A DNA stretch of 64,000 nucleotides from Prauserella rugosa (GCF_000719975.1 NZ_JOIJ01000012.1:62001-126000), one strand, 5' to 3'. Shown: positions 7,450-17,381, counted from the first letter of the stretch. Notes: generated by a model not told the origin, from the letters alone. Translations and numbers: made by a program.

Positions 7450-8553
7450 TCAGCCGAAGGTGTGGAGCCAGCCGTGGTCGTCGCCGCGCGTGCCCTCCTG
7501 GATGCCGACCAGGTGCTCGCGGAGCTCCATCGTGATCGGACCCGGCTCGCCGCCGCCGATCGCGAACTCGCCGTCGTTGTGCTTCACGTGGCCGACCGGC
7601 GTGATCACCGCCGCCGTACCGCACGCGAACACCTCGGTGAGTTCACCGGACGTCGCCGCGCTCTCCCACTCCTCGGTGGAGATGCGCCGCTCCTCGACCT
7701 TGTACCCGTGGTCGCGGGCCAGCTGCAGCAGCGACTTGCGGGTGACGCCGGGCAGCAGCGAACCGCTCAGTTCCGGGGTCACGACCGTCGCGTCCGCCCC
7801 GGAGCCGAAGACGAAGAACAGGTTCATCCCGCCCATCTCCTCGACCCAGCGGCGCTCCGCGGCGTCGAGCCACACCACCTGGTCGCAGCCCTTCTCCACG
7901 GCCTGCGCCTGCGCCACGAACGCCGCCGCGTAGTTGCCGCCGCACTTGGCCTCTCCGGTCCCGCCGGGTGCGGCCCGCACGTACTCGGTCGACAGCCACA
8001 CCGTCACCGGCTTCACGCCGCCGGAGAAGTACGACCCGGCAGGCGAGGCGATCAGCAGGTACAGGTACTCCGAGGACGGGCTGTTCACGCCGAGCCCCTC
8101 GCCCGTGGCGATCATGAACGGACGCAGGTACAACGCGTCGCCCTGACGGGTCGGAACCCACCGCTCGTCGATGTCGACGAGTTCGGCGATCGACCCGAGG
8201 AACAGCTCGTCCGGCAGCTCGGGCATCGCGAGCCGCCGCGCCGAGTCGCGGAACCGCTGCGCGTTCGCCTCCGGCCGGAAAGCGCCGATCGTGCCGTCCG
8301 GCTGCCGGTAGGCCTTGAGTCCCTCGAAGATCGACTGGCCGTAGTGCAGGATCTGCGAGGCGGGGTCGAACGTCAGCGGCTCGTAGGCGCGCACCTCGGC
8401 GTCGTGCCAACCCTGCTCGGCGTTCCACTTCACGGTCACCATGTGGTCGGTGAAATGGACGCCGAACCCAGGCTTCGCCAGTACCTCCGCTACGCGCTCC
8501 GCGGAAGCGGGCTGCGTGCTGGGGATACGGGTGAAGAGGGTTGTCGTCGTCAT
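7450..8553 (-). CDS. ilvE: Branched-chain-amino-acid aminotransferase
   Basis: A 367-aa fold-type IV PLP aminotransferase that interconverts branched-chain amino acids and 2-oxo acids. It shows [14 protein letters not shown] near residue 80, [12 protein letters not shown] with the PLP-binding Lys near 200, [16 protein letters not shown], and [15 protein letters not shown] near 320, which places it in the larger type-II BCAT group common in actinobacteria. The ATG at 8553 is fixed by a -10 TATGCT 6 bases upstream; a longer reading frame exists upstream but runs through the promoter and the divergent gene. The 3' end abuts the 53-bp palindrome shared with cobT. Confidence 0.93.
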   Translation of the reverse strand: MTTTTLFTRIPSTQPASAERVAEVLAKPGFGVHFTDHMVTVKWNAEQGWHDAEVRAYEPLTFDPASQILHYGQSIFEGLKAYRQPDGTIGAFRPEANAQRFRDSARRLAMPELPDELFLGSIAELVDIDERWVPTRQGDALYLRPFMIATGEGLGVNSPSSEYLYLLIASPAGSYFSGGVKPVTVWLSTEYVRAAPGGTGEAKCGGNYAAAFVAQAQAVEKGCDQVVWLDAAERRWVEEMGGMNLFFVFGSGADATVVTPELSGSLLPGVTRKSLLQLARDHGYKVEERRISTEEWESAATSGELTEVFACGTAAVITPVGHVKHNDGEFAIGGGEPGPITMELREHLVGIQEGTRGDDHGWLHTFG

Positions 8554-8559
8554 GCGCTG

Positions 8560-8565
8560 AGCATA
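8560..8565 (-). promoter_or_regulatory. -10 hexamer TATGCT (minus strand), leaderless ilvE
   Basis: The minus-strand TATGCT is 6 bases upstream of ATG 8553. Confidence 0.55.
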
Positions 8566-8601
8566 TCTCCCCGAGTGGCCCACAGCGCCATACCCGGTCG
8601 C

Positions 8602-8607
8602 TACCAT
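8602..8607 (+). promoter_or_regulatory. -10 hexamer TACCAT, leaderless
   Basis: TACCAT ends 6 bases before GTG 8614. It is back to back with the ilvE promoter. Confidence 0.5.
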
Positions 8608-8613
8608 CACGGT

Positions 8614-8955
8614 GTGAGCATGCACCCGCAGCACCAGGGCAACCCGTTCCCGCCGCCGAGCCGGGAGGGCTCCACGCAGCCCGTTCCCGCGGGAGGCCTG
8701 CAGACGGACCTGAAGACGTTGGCCGGCGCTGCGCTGCTGACGTTCGCGGGCGGGATGGTCGTGCTGATCGGTTACCTGATGATCGGCGGATTCGGCGCGT
8801 TCATCGGCATTTTCGGCGCCATCTTCGGCATCGTCTGGCTGGCGGGCGTGCACGGCGGCAAGGTGTTCCCGCGTGAGGGGTTCCCGACGCAGTCGCTCGT
8901 CGGCGCCGCGGTGGCCTCGGCCGTGCTGCTCGGGCTCGCCGCGCTCATGAGCTGA
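8614..8955 (+). CDS. Small two-helix membrane protein
   Basis: A 113-aa protein with a Pro-rich polar N-terminus (~35 residues) and two or three hydrophobic segments: near residues 40-58 ([20 protein letters not shown]), 60-77 ([19 protein letters not shown]) and 98-112. I do not recognise the family. The GTG start at 8614 is chosen because the -10 hexamer ends 6 bases upstream and the frame has no other good start. It is transcribed divergently from ilvE and followed at once by a 16-bp tandem repeat. The function is unknown. Confidence 0.7.
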   Translation: MSMHPQHQGNPFPPPSREGSTQPVPAGGLQTDLKTLAGAALLTFAGGMVVLIGYLMIGGFGAFIGIFGAIFGIVWLAGVHGGKVFPREGFPTQSLVGAAVASAVLLGLAALMS

Positions 8956-8957
8956 GA

Positions 8958-9016
8958 TTCCTCACAGCAGCTCTTCCTCACAAGCTCTTCCTCACAGCAG
9001 CTCTTCCTCACAGCAG
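8958..9016. repeat. About four ~16-bp tandem units after a stop codon
   Basis: Units of TTCCTCACAGCAGCTC at 8958, 8974 (14-nt version), 8988 and 9004 (truncated), beginning 3 bases after the stop of the membrane-protein gene. Confidence 0.88.
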
Positions 9017-9072
9017 GCACGTCACAGCGGGCACGTGTGCGCCCGGGCGCGCCTGCGACTCGGACGCGACTG

Positions 9073-9711
9073 TCACGTACCGACCGCGCGCAACACCTCG
9101 GCCGGCATCCGCGGCGGGGGCCAGCCGGGACCGGGCCGGAAGTCGGTCCACGTGCCGTCGAAGGGGAACCGGCCGCGTGCGGCGAGCGCGCCGCAGCGCT
9201 CCCCTTCGTCCCGTAACCGGTCGCGTTGTTCGGCGGTGAGCCTGCCCGCCTCGACCGCGGCGTCGGCCTCGTCGAGGTCCTTCCAGCCCCAGGAGCCGTC
9301 TGGCGCGACCACCACGTCGAGCACCCCGTCGATCCGCACGGGTCCGTGGTCGTCCCGGCCGCACGGGATCTCGAGGTTGACGTACCAGCCGGTGAACGTG
9401 CCGTCCCGGTCGAAGAACCACCACACCGACGACCACCGCTCGTTGTCGACGAGCCGCAGCGTCGAGGTGCCCCGCCACACGTCGTGGACCGCGACCCGCG
9501 GCACCGTGAACCGCTCGGCCAGCGGCGCGTCCCGCATCGAACGGCCGTCGGCGAGTCTGCTGCCCACGATCGGGGTGTCGATCGGCAGCCAACCGAGCAG
9601 CCGCGACCCGTCGTCGTCGATCACCCGCAGCGGATGTCGCTGCCCGACGCTTCCGTCCGGGCGCACGAACGTCAGCAGCACGTCGTCGCCCGCGGCCCAC
9701 GCGCTGGTCAC
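9073..9711 (-). CDS. DUF402 domain protein
   Basis: 212 aa. The motif block WWFFDRDGTFTGWYVNLE, then DHGPVRIDGVLDVVV and DLDEADAAVEAG, is the DUF402 signature, a beta-barrel family that includes nucleoside-phosphate phosphatases and RNA-linked enzymes. The conserved Tyr/Asn/Asp residues are visible. The GTG start overlaps the TGA of the upstream membrane-protein gene by four bases (GTGA at 9708-9711), which implies translational coupling. The C-terminus FPFDGTWTDFRPGPGWP is typical of the actinobacterial group. The exact substrate is unknown. Confidence 0.85.
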   Translation of the reverse strand: MTSAWAAGDDVLLTFVRPDGSVGQRHPLRVIDDDGSRLLGWLPIDTPIVGSRLADGRSMRDAPLAERFTVPRVAVHDVWRGTSTLRLVDNERWSSVWWFFDRDGTFTGWYVNLEIPCGRDDHGPVRIDGVLDVVVAPDGSWGWKDLDEADAAVEAGRLTAEQRDRLRDEGERCGALAARGRFPFDGTWTDFRPGPGWPPPRMPAEVLRAVGT

Positions 9712-10712
9712 AGTCCCGTCACCACCCCGGCCAGTAACACCCCGGCCAGCAACACCCCGGCGGCCGTCACGACGGCGATCCGGCCGATGCGATGCGGCGC
9801 GGTGGACCCGGTCACCACGGTCCGTGCGGTCAGGTCGGCGACCGCCAGCGCCGCGGCCACGGTCACCGCTCCGACGGGGCTGAGCACGGCGGCGGGCACC
9901 GCGGCGACGGCGGCAGGGATGACCGTGCGCATCACGGGCGAGGGGTGCGCGCCGCGGCGTGCGGCGGTGAACGCCAGCAGCGCAGCCGGCACGCACGCCA
10001 GCGCGACCACGATGCCCAGCACCGGCGTCAGCGCCTGCGCGTCGGCGGCGGCGAACACGTCGCGCAGCGCCGTCGGCGACAGGCCGAGCCGCACCGGGCC
10101 GAGCTGGTACAGGGCGGCCGCCGACACGACCACGGCCAGCGCTCCGCCCGCGATCACCACGCGCCGCGCCGTGTCGGCGAACACGGGCACGAACACCGCG
10201 GCGGCCAGCGGTACACCCCAAGCGGCTCCGGGGTCGGCGGCCGCGGGTGCCGGTTGCATCGCCGGGGCCGTGGCCGGGGTGATGCCTAGGCACACCGCCA
10301 CGAAGGCCACGCCCGCCACCGCCAGTGCGGCACCGATCCACCGTTTCCAGTACGCATCGAGCCGCAGCCCCGCGACGTCGGCGAGCGCCACCGCGGCCAC
10401 CAGCAGCACCGCCGCGGCCTGGCGGTGGTCGGGGACCACGTACTCGGCGAAGGTCGAGGCGGCGAAGACCACCACGCCCAGCCGCGCGGCACGCTGCACC
10501 CCGTCGAGGACCCGCATCCGGGGCTCTGAGGGCTCTGAGGGCTCTGAGGGCTCTGAGGGCTCCGAGAACTCGGGGGACTCGGAGGGCTCGGTCGGCACGG
10601 CGGAGCAGGCCATCACGAACACCGCGGCCAGCACGATCCCCACCGGCGCCCACCAGCCCGCGCCCGCCACCGCGACCGCGAGTCCGCCGAGCACGCCGAG
10701 TGCGATCCGCAC
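9708..10712 (-). CDS. Multi-pass membrane protein with (Ser-Glu-Pro)n insert
   Basis: 334 aa with about nine hydrophobic helices (e.g. ALGVLGGLAVAVAGAGWW, VGIVLAAVFVMACSAV, AAAVLLVAAVALADVAGL, AALAVAGVAFVAVCLG). Between helices 2 and 3, residues ~40-65, lies a run of SEP tripeptides encoded by a GGCTCTGAG repeat at about 10518-10560. I do not recognise the family; its conserved regions are purely hydrophobic. It starts with GTG at 10712, divergent from pepA, and forms a coupled pair with the DUF402 gene. The copy number of the acidic SEP repeat is probably variable between strains. Confidence 0.7.
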   Translation of the reverse strand: MRIALGVLGGLAVAVAGAGWWAPVGIVLAAVFVMACSAVPTEPSESPEFSEPSEPSEPSEPSEPRMRVLDGVQRAARLGVVVFAASTFAEYVVPDHRQAAAVLLVAAVALADVAGLRLDAYWKRWIGAALAVAGVAFVAVCLGITPATAPAMQPAPAAADPGAAWGVPLAAAVFVPVFADTARRVVIAGGALAVVVSAAALYQLGPVRLGLSPTALRDVFAAADAQALTPVLGIVVALACVPAALLAFTAARRGAHPSPVMRTVIPAAVAAVPAAVLSPVGAVTVAAALAVADLTARTVVTGSTAPHRIGRIAVVTAAGVLLAGVLLAGVVTGL

Positions 10713-10753
10713 CGCTGATTCCCCCTACCTCCGCCGGATTCCCGAAACGCCAA

Positions 10754-10759
10754 TAGCAT
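10754..10759 (+). promoter_or_regulatory. -10 hexamer TAGCAT for pepA
   Basis: TAGCAT predicts a start near 10766, giving a ~30-nt leader with SD GAGGAG (10785-10790). It overlaps an upstream in-frame ATG (10758), excluding that ATG as a start. Confidence 0.5.
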
Positions 10760-10796
10760 GGCCTACGAGGAAGAACACCGAGATGAGGAGTCCGAC

Positions 10797-12290
10797 GTGG
10801 CCGTACCGAAGCTTGCCCTGACCGAGGTGACCGAGGCGTCGCTGGCGAAGACCCGCGCACAGACCGTCGTGGTCGGCACCGTGCAGGGCACGGGCGGCCT
10901 CGAGCTCGCCCCCGGAGCCGAAGCGGTCGACGCCGCGTTCGGCGGCACGCTCGCCGACGTGCTCGCCACGCTCGGGGCCACGGGCGCGGCCGAGGAGGTC
11001 GTGAAGGTCCCTTCGCTCGGCAGGCTGGCTTCCGACGTCGTGCTCGCGGTCGGACTGGGCAAGCCGGAGGTCACCGCCGAACAGGTGCGCCGCGCCTCGG
11101 GTGCCGCGGGCCGCGCGCTCGCGGGCACCAAGCGGGCGTTGACGACACTGTCCGCCGTGGACCTGCAGGCCGCGGTCGAGGGCATCGCGCTGGGTGCGTA
11201 CACGTTCACCGAGTACAAGTCCGACAAGGGTGACAAGCCGGTGTCCTCTGTGGACGTCGCGACTCCCGCGGAGGGATCGGCCAAGCAGCACCGCGCGACG
11301 CTGAAGGCCGCCACGGCCATCGCCGACGCGGTGTGCACGACCCGCGACTTCATCAACACCCCGCCCAACGACCTGTTCCCCGCCTCGTTCGCCGACCGCG
11401 CCCGCACACTCGCCGACGCCGAGAACCTGGCCGTCGAGGTGCTCGACGAGAAGCAGCTCAAGCGCAAGGGTTTCGGCGGCATCCTCGGCGTGGGCACGGG
11501 CTCCACGCGGCAGCCGCGGCTGGTCCGCATCTCCTACAAGGGCCCGAAGGCGCGCAAGAAGGTCGCGCTGGTCGGCAAGGGCATCACGTTCGACACCGGT
11601 GGCATCTCCCTCAAGCCAGCCGCGGGCATGGACAGCATGACCTCGGACATGTCCGGTGCCGCCGCCGTGCTGTCGTCGGTGCTGCTGGCCGCGAAGCTGA
11701 AGTACCCGCTCGAGGTCACCGCCTACATCCCGCTCGCGGAGAACATGCCGTCGGGCAGCGCCTACCGGCCGGGCGACGTGCTCACCATGTACGGCGGCAA
11801 GACCGTCGAGGTGCTCAACACCGACGCCGAAGGCCGTCTCGTGCTCGCCGACGCGATCGTGCGTGCCGGTGAGGACGACCCGGACTACCTGATCGAGACC
11901 TCCACCCTCACCGGTGCGCAGGTCGTCGCGCTCGGCAACCGCACGGCCGGCGTCATGGGTTCGGACGAGTTCCGCGACCGCGTCGCCGAGCTGGGCCAGG
12001 CCACCGGCGAGAACGCCTGGCCGATGCCGCTGCCGGAGGAGCTCCGGTCCGAACTGGACTCCAAGCTGGCCGATCTGGCCAACGTGACGGGATCGCGCTG
12101 GGGCGGCATGCTCGCGGCGGGCATCTTCCTGCGCGAGTTCGTCCCGGAGGACGTGGCCTGGGCGCACATCGACATCGCGGGCCCCTCGTACAACACCGCT
12201 TCGCCGTGGGGCTACACCGGCAAGGGCGGCACGGGCGTTCCGGTCCGGACCATCGCCGCCGTGCTCGCCGACATCGCAGACAACGGCTGA
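10797..12290 (+). CDS. pepA: Leucyl aminopeptidase (M17)
   Basis: A 497-aa M17 metallo-aminopeptidase that removes N-terminal residues from peptides in the cytosol. The catalytic C-terminal half has [16 protein letters not shown] near residue 260 (metal-binding Lys/Asp), [12 protein letters not shown], and the signature [13 protein letters not shown] near 340. The N-terminal half is the usual variable domain. GTG 10797 is chosen because GAGGAG precedes it by 6 bases, while the ATG 39 bases upstream lies in the -10 box. In many actinobacteria pepA sits before lpd/sucB as here. It forms hexamers and needs Zn/Mn, from family knowledge. Confidence 0.93.
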   Translation: MAVPKLALTEVTEASLAKTRAQTVVVGTVQGTGGLELAPGAEAVDAAFGGTLADVLATLGATGAAEEVVKVPSLGRLASDVVLAVGLGKPEVTAEQVRRASGAAGRALAGTKRALTTLSAVDLQAAVEGIALGAYTFTEYKSDKGDKPVSSVDVATPAEGSAKQHRATLKAATAIADAVCTTRDFINTPPNDLFPASFADRARTLADAENLAVEVLDEKQLKRKGFGGILGVGTGSTRQPRLVRISYKGPKARKKVALVGKGITFDTGGISLKPAAGMDSMTSDMSGAAAVLSSVLLAAKLKYPLEVTAYIPLAENMPSGSAYRPGDVLTMYGGKTVEVLNTDAEGRLVLADAIVRAGEDDPDYLIETSTLTGAQVVALGNRTAGVMGSDEFRDRVAELGQATGENAWPMPLPEELRSELDSKLADLANVTGSRWGGMLAAGIFLREFVPEDVAWAHIDIAGPSYNTASPWGYTGKGGTGVPVRTIAAVLADIADNG

Positions 12291-12334
12291 CCCCGCAGCG
12301 TCGGTGAGTCTGCAACGCACGTGAGGTGGTGTCG

Positions 12335-13351
12335 GTGACGTCGGGTACCCGGGAGCATCCCGAAGGTGCCGTGCGCACCCTGCTCACCGGGACCGACGAG
12401 GCCGTCGACGCCACCGTCACCCACGAGGCGCTCCTGCTCGCGTGCGCGGGCGCTCTCGACGACTCCGACCGCCTCGTGCGGCATTGGGTGGCGGCGACCG
12501 GACGGTCCGCCGACCGGCTCGCCGCCACCGCCGTCACGGCCCGCGCCTGGGCCATGCTGCTGGCCGCCCGCGACCCGCAGCCGGACTGGGCAGAGGAGTT
12601 GACCCCGCTCGACCTCGACGCCGAGCAGCAGGCCCACGAGAAGGTCCTGGCCGAGCGCGATCCCCTGCCGCCACGCGGGCGGCGGCAACGTGCGGCGGCC
12701 GCGGACGCCGAACACGCGGCGGCCACCGGCGACACGGAGGCCGCCACCGAGGCGCTGCAGCGCTGGGCGGAGATCGCCAGGGAGATCCCGAAGCCGGACG
12801 CCGCGACGCTGGCCGCCTGCCGGCACGTCGCTCCCCTGCTGGTGTCGGGCGTACTGGCGGTCGAGCCCGACTGGGCGTGGAACTACACCGCCGCCCTCGT
12901 CGCGGCGCTCGACCAGCGATACCGCGTGGACCGGCCGCGGGGAAGCTGGCGCGATCTCGTCGACGCCGTGATGCGCCTGCGCGGCGAGCCGGGCGCGACG
13001 CCGCCGCCCGCTTCGCCTGCCGCCATCGACCGTGCCGAGCAGACGCTCGGCCTTCCGCTGTCCGACGAGTTCCGCGCGTTCCTGCTGACCTGCGACGGCC
13101 TGCGGGCGGACGTGGTCTTCCCGCGGCTGCTGGGCGTGGCGGATCTCACGCCGGGCGCCGAACCGGGCACGGTCACGATCAGCGATCCGCCGTCGCTGAC
13201 GCTGTGGCCCTCCGGCGAGGTCACCGAGGACGACGAGCTGTTCGGCCGCACCGTCCACACCGGCTTCCGCGCGGTGCTCGAGGAGCACCTCCGGCTCCTG
13301 GAGGCCAGCGAGGCCCGCATCTCCGATCTCGGCGAGCCCGGCGAACGCTGA
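12335..13351 (+). CDS. SMI1/KNR4-like domain protein
   Basis: 338 aa. The C-terminal ~120 residues (AIDRAEQTLGLPLSDEFRAF, LLTCDGLRADVVFPRLLGVADL) fit the SMI1/KNR4 (SUKH) fold. The N-terminal ~220 residues are Ala-rich and helical with no motif I know. SUKH proteins are often immunity factors against nuclease or peptidase toxins, but no toxin gene is next to it. It follows pepA by 45 bases and may share its transcript. GTG 12335 has a GAGGTGG just upstream; GTG 12326 in the same frame is possible. Confidence 0.65.
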   Translation: MTSGTREHPEGAVRTLLTGTDEAVDATVTHEALLLACAGALDDSDRLVRHWVAATGRSADRLAATAVTARAWAMLLAARDPQPDWAEELTPLDLDAEQQAHEKVLAERDPLPPRGRRQRAAAADAEHAAATGDTEAATEALQRWAEIAREIPKPDAATLAACRHVAPLLVSGVLAVEPDWAWNYTAALVAALDQRYRVDRPRGSWRDLVDAVMRLRGEPGATPPPASPAAIDRAEQTLGLPLSDEFRAFLLTCDGLRADVVFPRLLGVADLTPGAEPGTVTISDPPSLTLWPSGEVTEDDELFGRTVHTGFRAVLEEHLRLLEASEARISDLGEPGER

Positions 13352-13358
13352 CCGGTGC

Positions 13359-13721
13359 TCAGGCCTGTTCGTCCTGGCGCCTGCGCTTCTCCAGAATGCG
13401 CTGACGTTGGGTGTAATCCCTCATGCGCTGCGGATATCCGGTGCGCTTGACCTCGTACACCGGGATCGACCGCTTGCGGCCGAAGTCCTGTGCCTGCCCC
13501 AGACTGCCGATTCGCCTGCGCGTCCACTCACCGTCGTGGGCGACCAGCACGACCGTCGTCTCGGTGACGTTCGTCCTGGGTTCCACGTACGCCTCGACCC
13601 CGCGGCGGCTGGCCGCCCACGTGTCGAGGTGGCTCGTGTCGGCGTCGGTGGCGCCGCGCAGCGTGCCGGGCCGCTGTTTCCCACCGCCGCGCTTGCCTCG
13701 CAGCCGGTCGAACAGCCCCAC
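13359..13721 (-). CDS. Conserved actinobacterial hypothetical protein
   Basis: A 120-aa basic protein: MGLFDRLRGKRGGGKQRPG, then a compact region TNVTETTVVLVAHDGEWTRRRI...VPVYEV-type beta strands (RSIPVYEVKRTGYPQRMRDY), and a charged RQRILEKRRR tail. I do not recognise a named family. The internal GTG at 13721 is preferred over GTG 13730 because AAGAGG lies 8 bases upstream. It converges on the SMI1/KNR4 gene and diverges from the lpd promoter region. No transmembrane segment or signal is present. Confidence 0.65.
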   Translation of the reverse strand: MGLFDRLRGKRGGGKQRPGTLRGATDADTSHLDTWAASRRGVEAYVEPRTNVTETTVVLVAHDGEWTRRRIGSLGQAQDFGRKRSIPVYEVKRTGYPQRMRDYTQRQRILEKRRRQDEQA

Positions 13722-13885
13722 GTCGATCACCTCTTCACCGTGCCTCCGGAAGGACCGTCGTCCACTCGCCGTGGACGACCCTCACGGTCGCCTCCGACGA
13801 TCATTGTCCCTTATTTCCGGAGTGGGCGGGACGGCCTCTGCCACCACGCTTCGCATGCCATCGACGTGAAGTGACAAGATGAGGC

Positions 13886-14032
13886 ATGACAACCGCGCGC
13901 GCGTGCGCGTGCGTACACCACAGACACCCTCTTGGAGGCCGCGTGGACATCCGGGGCACCACAGCGCCGCGTAGTGTTCACAGGGTCGACCGGGTGCCCG
14001 AGGAGATCTTCGCGAGGGAGTTGGACAAGTGA
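13886..14032 (+). CDS. Candidate leader peptide (48 aa) overlapping lpd
   Basis: ATG 13886 opens a 48-codon frame, beginning MTTARACACVHHRHPLGG with two early Cys, ending in the TGA of the GTGA that also starts lpd (14029), so the two would be translationally coupled. A -10-like CAAGAT (13875-13880) lies 5 bases upstream, suggesting a leaderless message. Codon use is less biased than in the large genes, so coding is uncertain. A second promoter (TAGTGT, 13972) could transcribe lpd without it. Possible roles are regulatory uORF or chance frame. Confidence 0.35.
   Translation: MTTARACACVHHRHPLGGRVDIRGTTAPRSVHRVDRVPEEIFARELDK
13972..13977 (+). promoter_or_regulatory. -10 hexamer TAGTGT upstream of lpd
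   Basis: Predicts a start near 13984 and a ~45-nt leader containing GAGGGAG before GTG 14029. Confidence 0.4.
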
Positions 14033-15402
14033 GCGACGCTGAAGCCGACCTGGTGATCCTGGGTGGCGGATCCGGCGGTTACGCGGCAGCCTTCCGAGCC
14101 GCCGAGCTGGGACTGTCCGTCACGCTGATCGAGAAGGACAAGCTGGGCGGCACCTGCTTGCATCGAGGGTGCATTCCGACCAAGGCGCTGCTGCACGCCG
14201 CCGAGGTCGCCGATTCGGCCCGCGACGGCGAGCAGTTCGGCGTGAAGACGACGCTCGAGGGCGTCGACATGGCGGGGGTCCACAAGTACAAGGACGGGAT
14301 CGTGACCCGCCTGTACAAGGGCCTCCAGGGGTTGGCGAAGGCCCACAAGGTGAACTTCGTCGAGGGCACCGGAACGTACGTGGGCGGCACGTCGGTCGAC
14401 GTCGACGGCACCCGCTACACCGGCAAGAACGTCATCCTGGCCACCGGTTCGTACTCGAAGACGCTGCCGGGCCTCGAGCTCGGCGGGCGCATCATCGCCA
14501 GCGAGGACGCGCTCAAGCTCGACTACGTGCCGAAGAAGGCCATCGTCCTCGGCGGCGGTGTCATCGGTGTCGAGTTCGCCAGCGTGTGGGCCTCGTTCGG
14601 CACGGACGTGACGATCGTCGAGGCACTGCCCCGCCTCGTTCCGAACGAGGACGAGTTCGCCTCCAAGCAGATCGAGCGCGCGTTCCGCCGCCGCAAGATC
14701 GGCTACAAGACGGGCGTGAAGTTCACCGAGGCCAAGCAGGACGACTCGGGTGTCACCGTGACGCTCGAATCGGGCGAGACGCTCGAGGGCGACGTCCTCC
14801 TGGTCGCCGTCGGCCGCGGCCCCAACACCGCGGGCCACGGCTACGAGGAAGCGGGCATCCAGCTCGACCGCGGCTTCGTCGTCACCGACGAGCGGCTGCG
14901 CACGAACCAGCCGAACGTGTACGCGGTCGGCGACATCGTCCCCGGTCTGCAGCTGGCCCACCGCGGCTTCCAGCAAGGTGTGTTCGTCGCCGAGGAGATC
15001 GCCGGTCTGAACCCCTCGCCGATCGACGAGGCGGGCATTCCGCGCGTGACCTACTCGCACCCCGAGGTCGCCTCCGTCGGTCTCACCGAGGCCGCGGCCA
15101 AGGAGACCTACGGTGCGGAGGTCCAGACCTTCACCTACGACCTCGGCGGCAACGGCAAGAGCCAGATCCTCAAGACCTCCGGAGCCGTGAAGCTGGTCAA
15201 GGCTCCGGACGGACCGGTCGTCGGTCTGCACCTCGTGGGCGACCGCGTCGGTGAACTCATCGGCGAAGCACAGCTGATCTACAGCTGGGAGGCTTTCCCC
15301 GAGGACGTCGCACCGCTGATCCACGCCCACCCGACCCAATCCGAGGCGCTCGGCGAGGCACACCTCGCGCTCGCGGGCAAGCCGTTGCACGTCCACGGCT
15401 GA
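14029..15402 (+). CDS. lpd: Dihydrolipoyl dehydrogenase (E3)
   Basis: A 457-aa FAD disulfide oxidoreductase, the E3 subunit that reoxidises dihydrolipoamide on E2 of the pyruvate and 2-oxoglutarate dehydrogenases. Motifs in order: [20 protein letters not shown] at the N-terminus, redox-active pair [17 protein letters not shown] near residue 38, NAD-binding [17 protein letters not shown] near 175, YAVGDIVPG near 300, and the C-terminal dimer-interface [14 protein letters not shown] carrying the catalytic His-Glu. Start GTG 14029 overlaps the stop of a possible 48-aa leader frame. It forms an operon with sucB 50 bases downstream. Confidence 0.96.
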   Translation: MSDAEADLVILGGGSGGYAAAFRAAELGLSVTLIEKDKLGGTCLHRGCIPTKALLHAAEVADSARDGEQFGVKTTLEGVDMAGVHKYKDGIVTRLYKGLQGLAKAHKVNFVEGTGTYVGGTSVDVDGTRYTGKNVILATGSYSKTLPGLELGGRIIASEDALKLDYVPKKAIVLGGGVIGVEFASVWASFGTDVTIVEALPRLVPNEDEFASKQIERAFRRRKIGYKTGVKFTEAKQDDSGVTVTLESGETLEGDVLLVAVGRGPNTAGHGYEEAGIQLDRGFVVTDERLRTNQPNVYAVGDIVPGLQLAHRGFQQGVFVAEEIAGLNPSPIDEAGIPRVTYSHPEVASVGLTEAAAKETYGAEVQTFTYDLGGNGKSQILKTSGAVKLVKAPDGPVVGLHLVGDRVGELIGEAQLIYSWEAFPEDVAPLIHAHPTQSEALGEAHLALAGKPLHVHG

Positions 15403-15452
15403 CGCCTCGCACCAGACCAACATCGACAACGAACCAAGGGAGTCAGGAAGCG

Positions 15453-17276
15453 ATGGCGTACTCCGTCACATTGCCGGAGCTCGGGGAAAGCGTCACGGAG
15501 GGCACCGTCACCCGGTGGCTCAAGCAGGAGGGCGAGTCGATCGAGGTCGACGAGCCGCTGCTGGAGATCAGCACCGACAAGGTCGACACCGAGGTGCCCT
15601 CCCCCGTGGCGGGCACGGTCCAGAAGATCATCGCCAAGGAGGACGACACCGTCGAGGTCGGCGGTGAGCTGGCGCTGATCGACGACGGTTCGGGCGGCGG
15701 CGAGGCCGCACCCGCCGCACCTGCCGAGAGCACCGAGAGCGCCCCCGCCGAGTCGGCACCCGCCGAGCAGCAGGCCCCGGCCGAGTCCGCCCCGGCGCCC
15801 GCCGCCGAACCGGCCCCGTCCGCACAGTCCGGCGGTTCCGCCTCCGGGAGCCCGGTGACCCTGCCCGAGCTGGGCGAGAGCGTCACGGAGGGCACCGTCA
15901 CCCGGTGGCTCAAGCAGGTCGGCGACTCGGTCGAGGTCGACGAGCCGCTGCTGGAGATCAGCACCGACAAGGTCGACACCGAGGTGCCCTCCCCAGTCGC
16001 GGGCACGCTGCTCGAGATCACCGCTGGCGAGGACGAGACCGTCGAGGTCGGTGGCCAGCTCGCGGTGATCGGGTCGGCCGACGCGGCACCGTCCGCGCCC
16101 GCCCAGCAGCCGGCGCCGGAGCCGACCCCTGAGCCCGAGCCTGAGCCCGCGCCCACACAGGCGGCCCCCGCTGCTCCCGCCCAGCCCGCTCAGCAGGCCC
16201 CGGTCGAGCAGCCGCCCGCCCAGCAGCCGGCGCAGCAGCAGACGCCTGCCCAGTCGGCTCCGGCACAGCAGGCTCCTGCCCAGCAGGCTCCGGCCCAGTC
16301 CGGTTCGGGCGACAGCACGCCGTACGTCACGCCGCTGGTGCGCAAGCTGGCCGCCGAGCACGGCATCGACCTCTCGACGCTGACCGGCTCGGGTGTGGGC
16401 GGCCGCATCCGCAAGCAGGACGTGCTCGCCGCGGTCGACGCCAAGCAGCAGGCGCCCGCCGCGCAGGCACCGGCACAGCAGCAGTCGGCCCCCGCGTCGG
16501 CTCCCGCGTCGGCGTCCACTCCGGGCCCGGTGTCGGACGCGGAGAAGGCGGCGCTGCGCGGCACCGTGCAGAAGGCCAACCGGATCCGCCAGATCACGGC
16601 GGAGAAGACCAAGGAGTCGCTGCAGGTCTCGGCGCAGCTCACGCAGGTGCACGAGGTCGACGTCACGAAGATCGCCAAGCTGCGCCAGCGCGCGAAGGCG
16701 GCCTTCCGCGAGCGCGAAGGTGTGAACCTGACGTTCCTGCCGTTCTTCGCCAAGGCCACGGTCGAGGCGCTGAAGCAGCACCCGAACGTCAACGCCTCCT
16801 ACAACGAGGAGACGAAGGAGATCACCTACCACGGCTCGATCAACCTCGGCATCGCCGTGGACACCGAGCGTGGCCTGCTGTCGGTGGTCATCCACGACGC
16901 GGGTGAGCTGAGCCTGTCCGGTCTGGCCCACCGCATCGCGGACCTGGCCGAGCGGGCGCGCAGCAACAAGATCAAGCCGGACGAGCTGACCGGCGGCACG
17001 TTCACGATCACGAACATCGGCAGCAACGGTGCCCTGTTCGACACGCCGATCATCGTGCAGCCGCAGTCGGGCATGCTCGGCACCGGTGCCGTCGTCAAGC
17101 GGCCGGTCGTGGTGGCCGACGAGGAGGGCAACGACACGATCGCCGTGCGCTCCATGTCGTACCTGCCGTTGACCTACGACCACCGGCTGATCGACGGCGC
17201 CGACGCAGGCCGGTTCCTCACGACGATCAAGCAGCGCCTCGAGGAAGGCAACTTCGAGAGCGAGCTGGGTCTGTAA
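15453..17276 (+). CDS. sucB: 2-oxo acid dehydrogenase E2 (dihydrolipoamide succinyl/acetyltransferase) with two lipoyl domains
   Basis: 607 aa. Lipoyl domain 1 spans residues ~3-78 and lipoyl domain 2 ~132-207, each with the lipoylated Lys in [15 protein letters not shown]-rich linkers follow. The E3-binding domain is at ~288-325 ([20 protein letters not shown]) and the catalytic CoA-acyltransferase domain ~370-607 with the His-Asp motif [12 protein letters not shown]. It carries acyl groups on lipoamide between E1, its own active site and Lpd. In actinobacteria one such E2 often serves both PDH (with AceE) and ODH. The two lipoyl domains share long stretches of identical DNA. SD AGGA precedes the ATG, and a strong terminator follows. 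Confidence 0.94.
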   Translation: MAYSVTLPELGESVTEGTVTRWLKQEGESIEVDEPLLEISTDKVDTEVPSPVAGTVQKIIAKEDDTVEVGGELALIDDGSGGGEAAPAAPAESTESAPAESAPAEQQAPAESAPAPAAEPAPSAQSGGSASGSPVTLPELGESVTEGTVTRWLKQVGDSVEVDEPLLEISTDKVDTEVPSPVAGTLLEITAGEDETVEVGGQLAVIGSADAAPSAPAQQPAPEPTPEPEPEPAPTQAAPAAPAQPAQQAPVEQPPAQQPAQQQTPAQSAPAQQAPAQQAPAQSGSGDSTPYVTPLVRKLAAEHGIDLSTLTGSGVGGRIRKQDVLAAVDAKQQAPAAQAPAQQQSAPASAPASASTPGPVSDAEKAALRGTVQKANRIRQITAEKTKESLQVSAQLTQVHEVDVTKIAKLRQRAKAAFREREGVNLTFLPFFAKATVEALKQHPNVNASYNEETKEITYHGSINLGIAVDTERGLLSVVIHDAGELSLSGLAHRIADLAERARSNKIKPDELTGGTFTITNIGSNGALFDTPIIVQPQSGMLGTGAVVKRPVVVADEEGNDTIAVRSMSYLPLTYDHRLIDGADAGRFLTTIKQRLEEGNFESELGL

Positions 17277-17289
17277 CGAGCAAGCCAGC

Positions 17290-17333
17290 CAAGGCGCCCG
17301 GGGTATCCGTCACGCGATACCCCGGGCGCCTTG
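17290..17333 (+). terminator. Terminator after sucB
   Basis: Perfect 18-bp arms (17290-17307 / 17316-17333) with an 8-nt loop, 13 bases after the sucB stop, followed by CTTGTCC. Confidence 0.85.
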
Positions 17334-17381
17334 CTTGTCCAGGGCGTACGTGTCGAAAACGAGGGGCGGAGGGCGGAGTCG

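Noticed and set aside
6421..8955. An 844-codon plus-strand frame spanning cobT, the palindrome and ilvE
   Set aside because: Arg/Gly-rich shadow of cobT and antisense of ilvE. Only its last ~113 codons, from GTG 8614, form a real gene.
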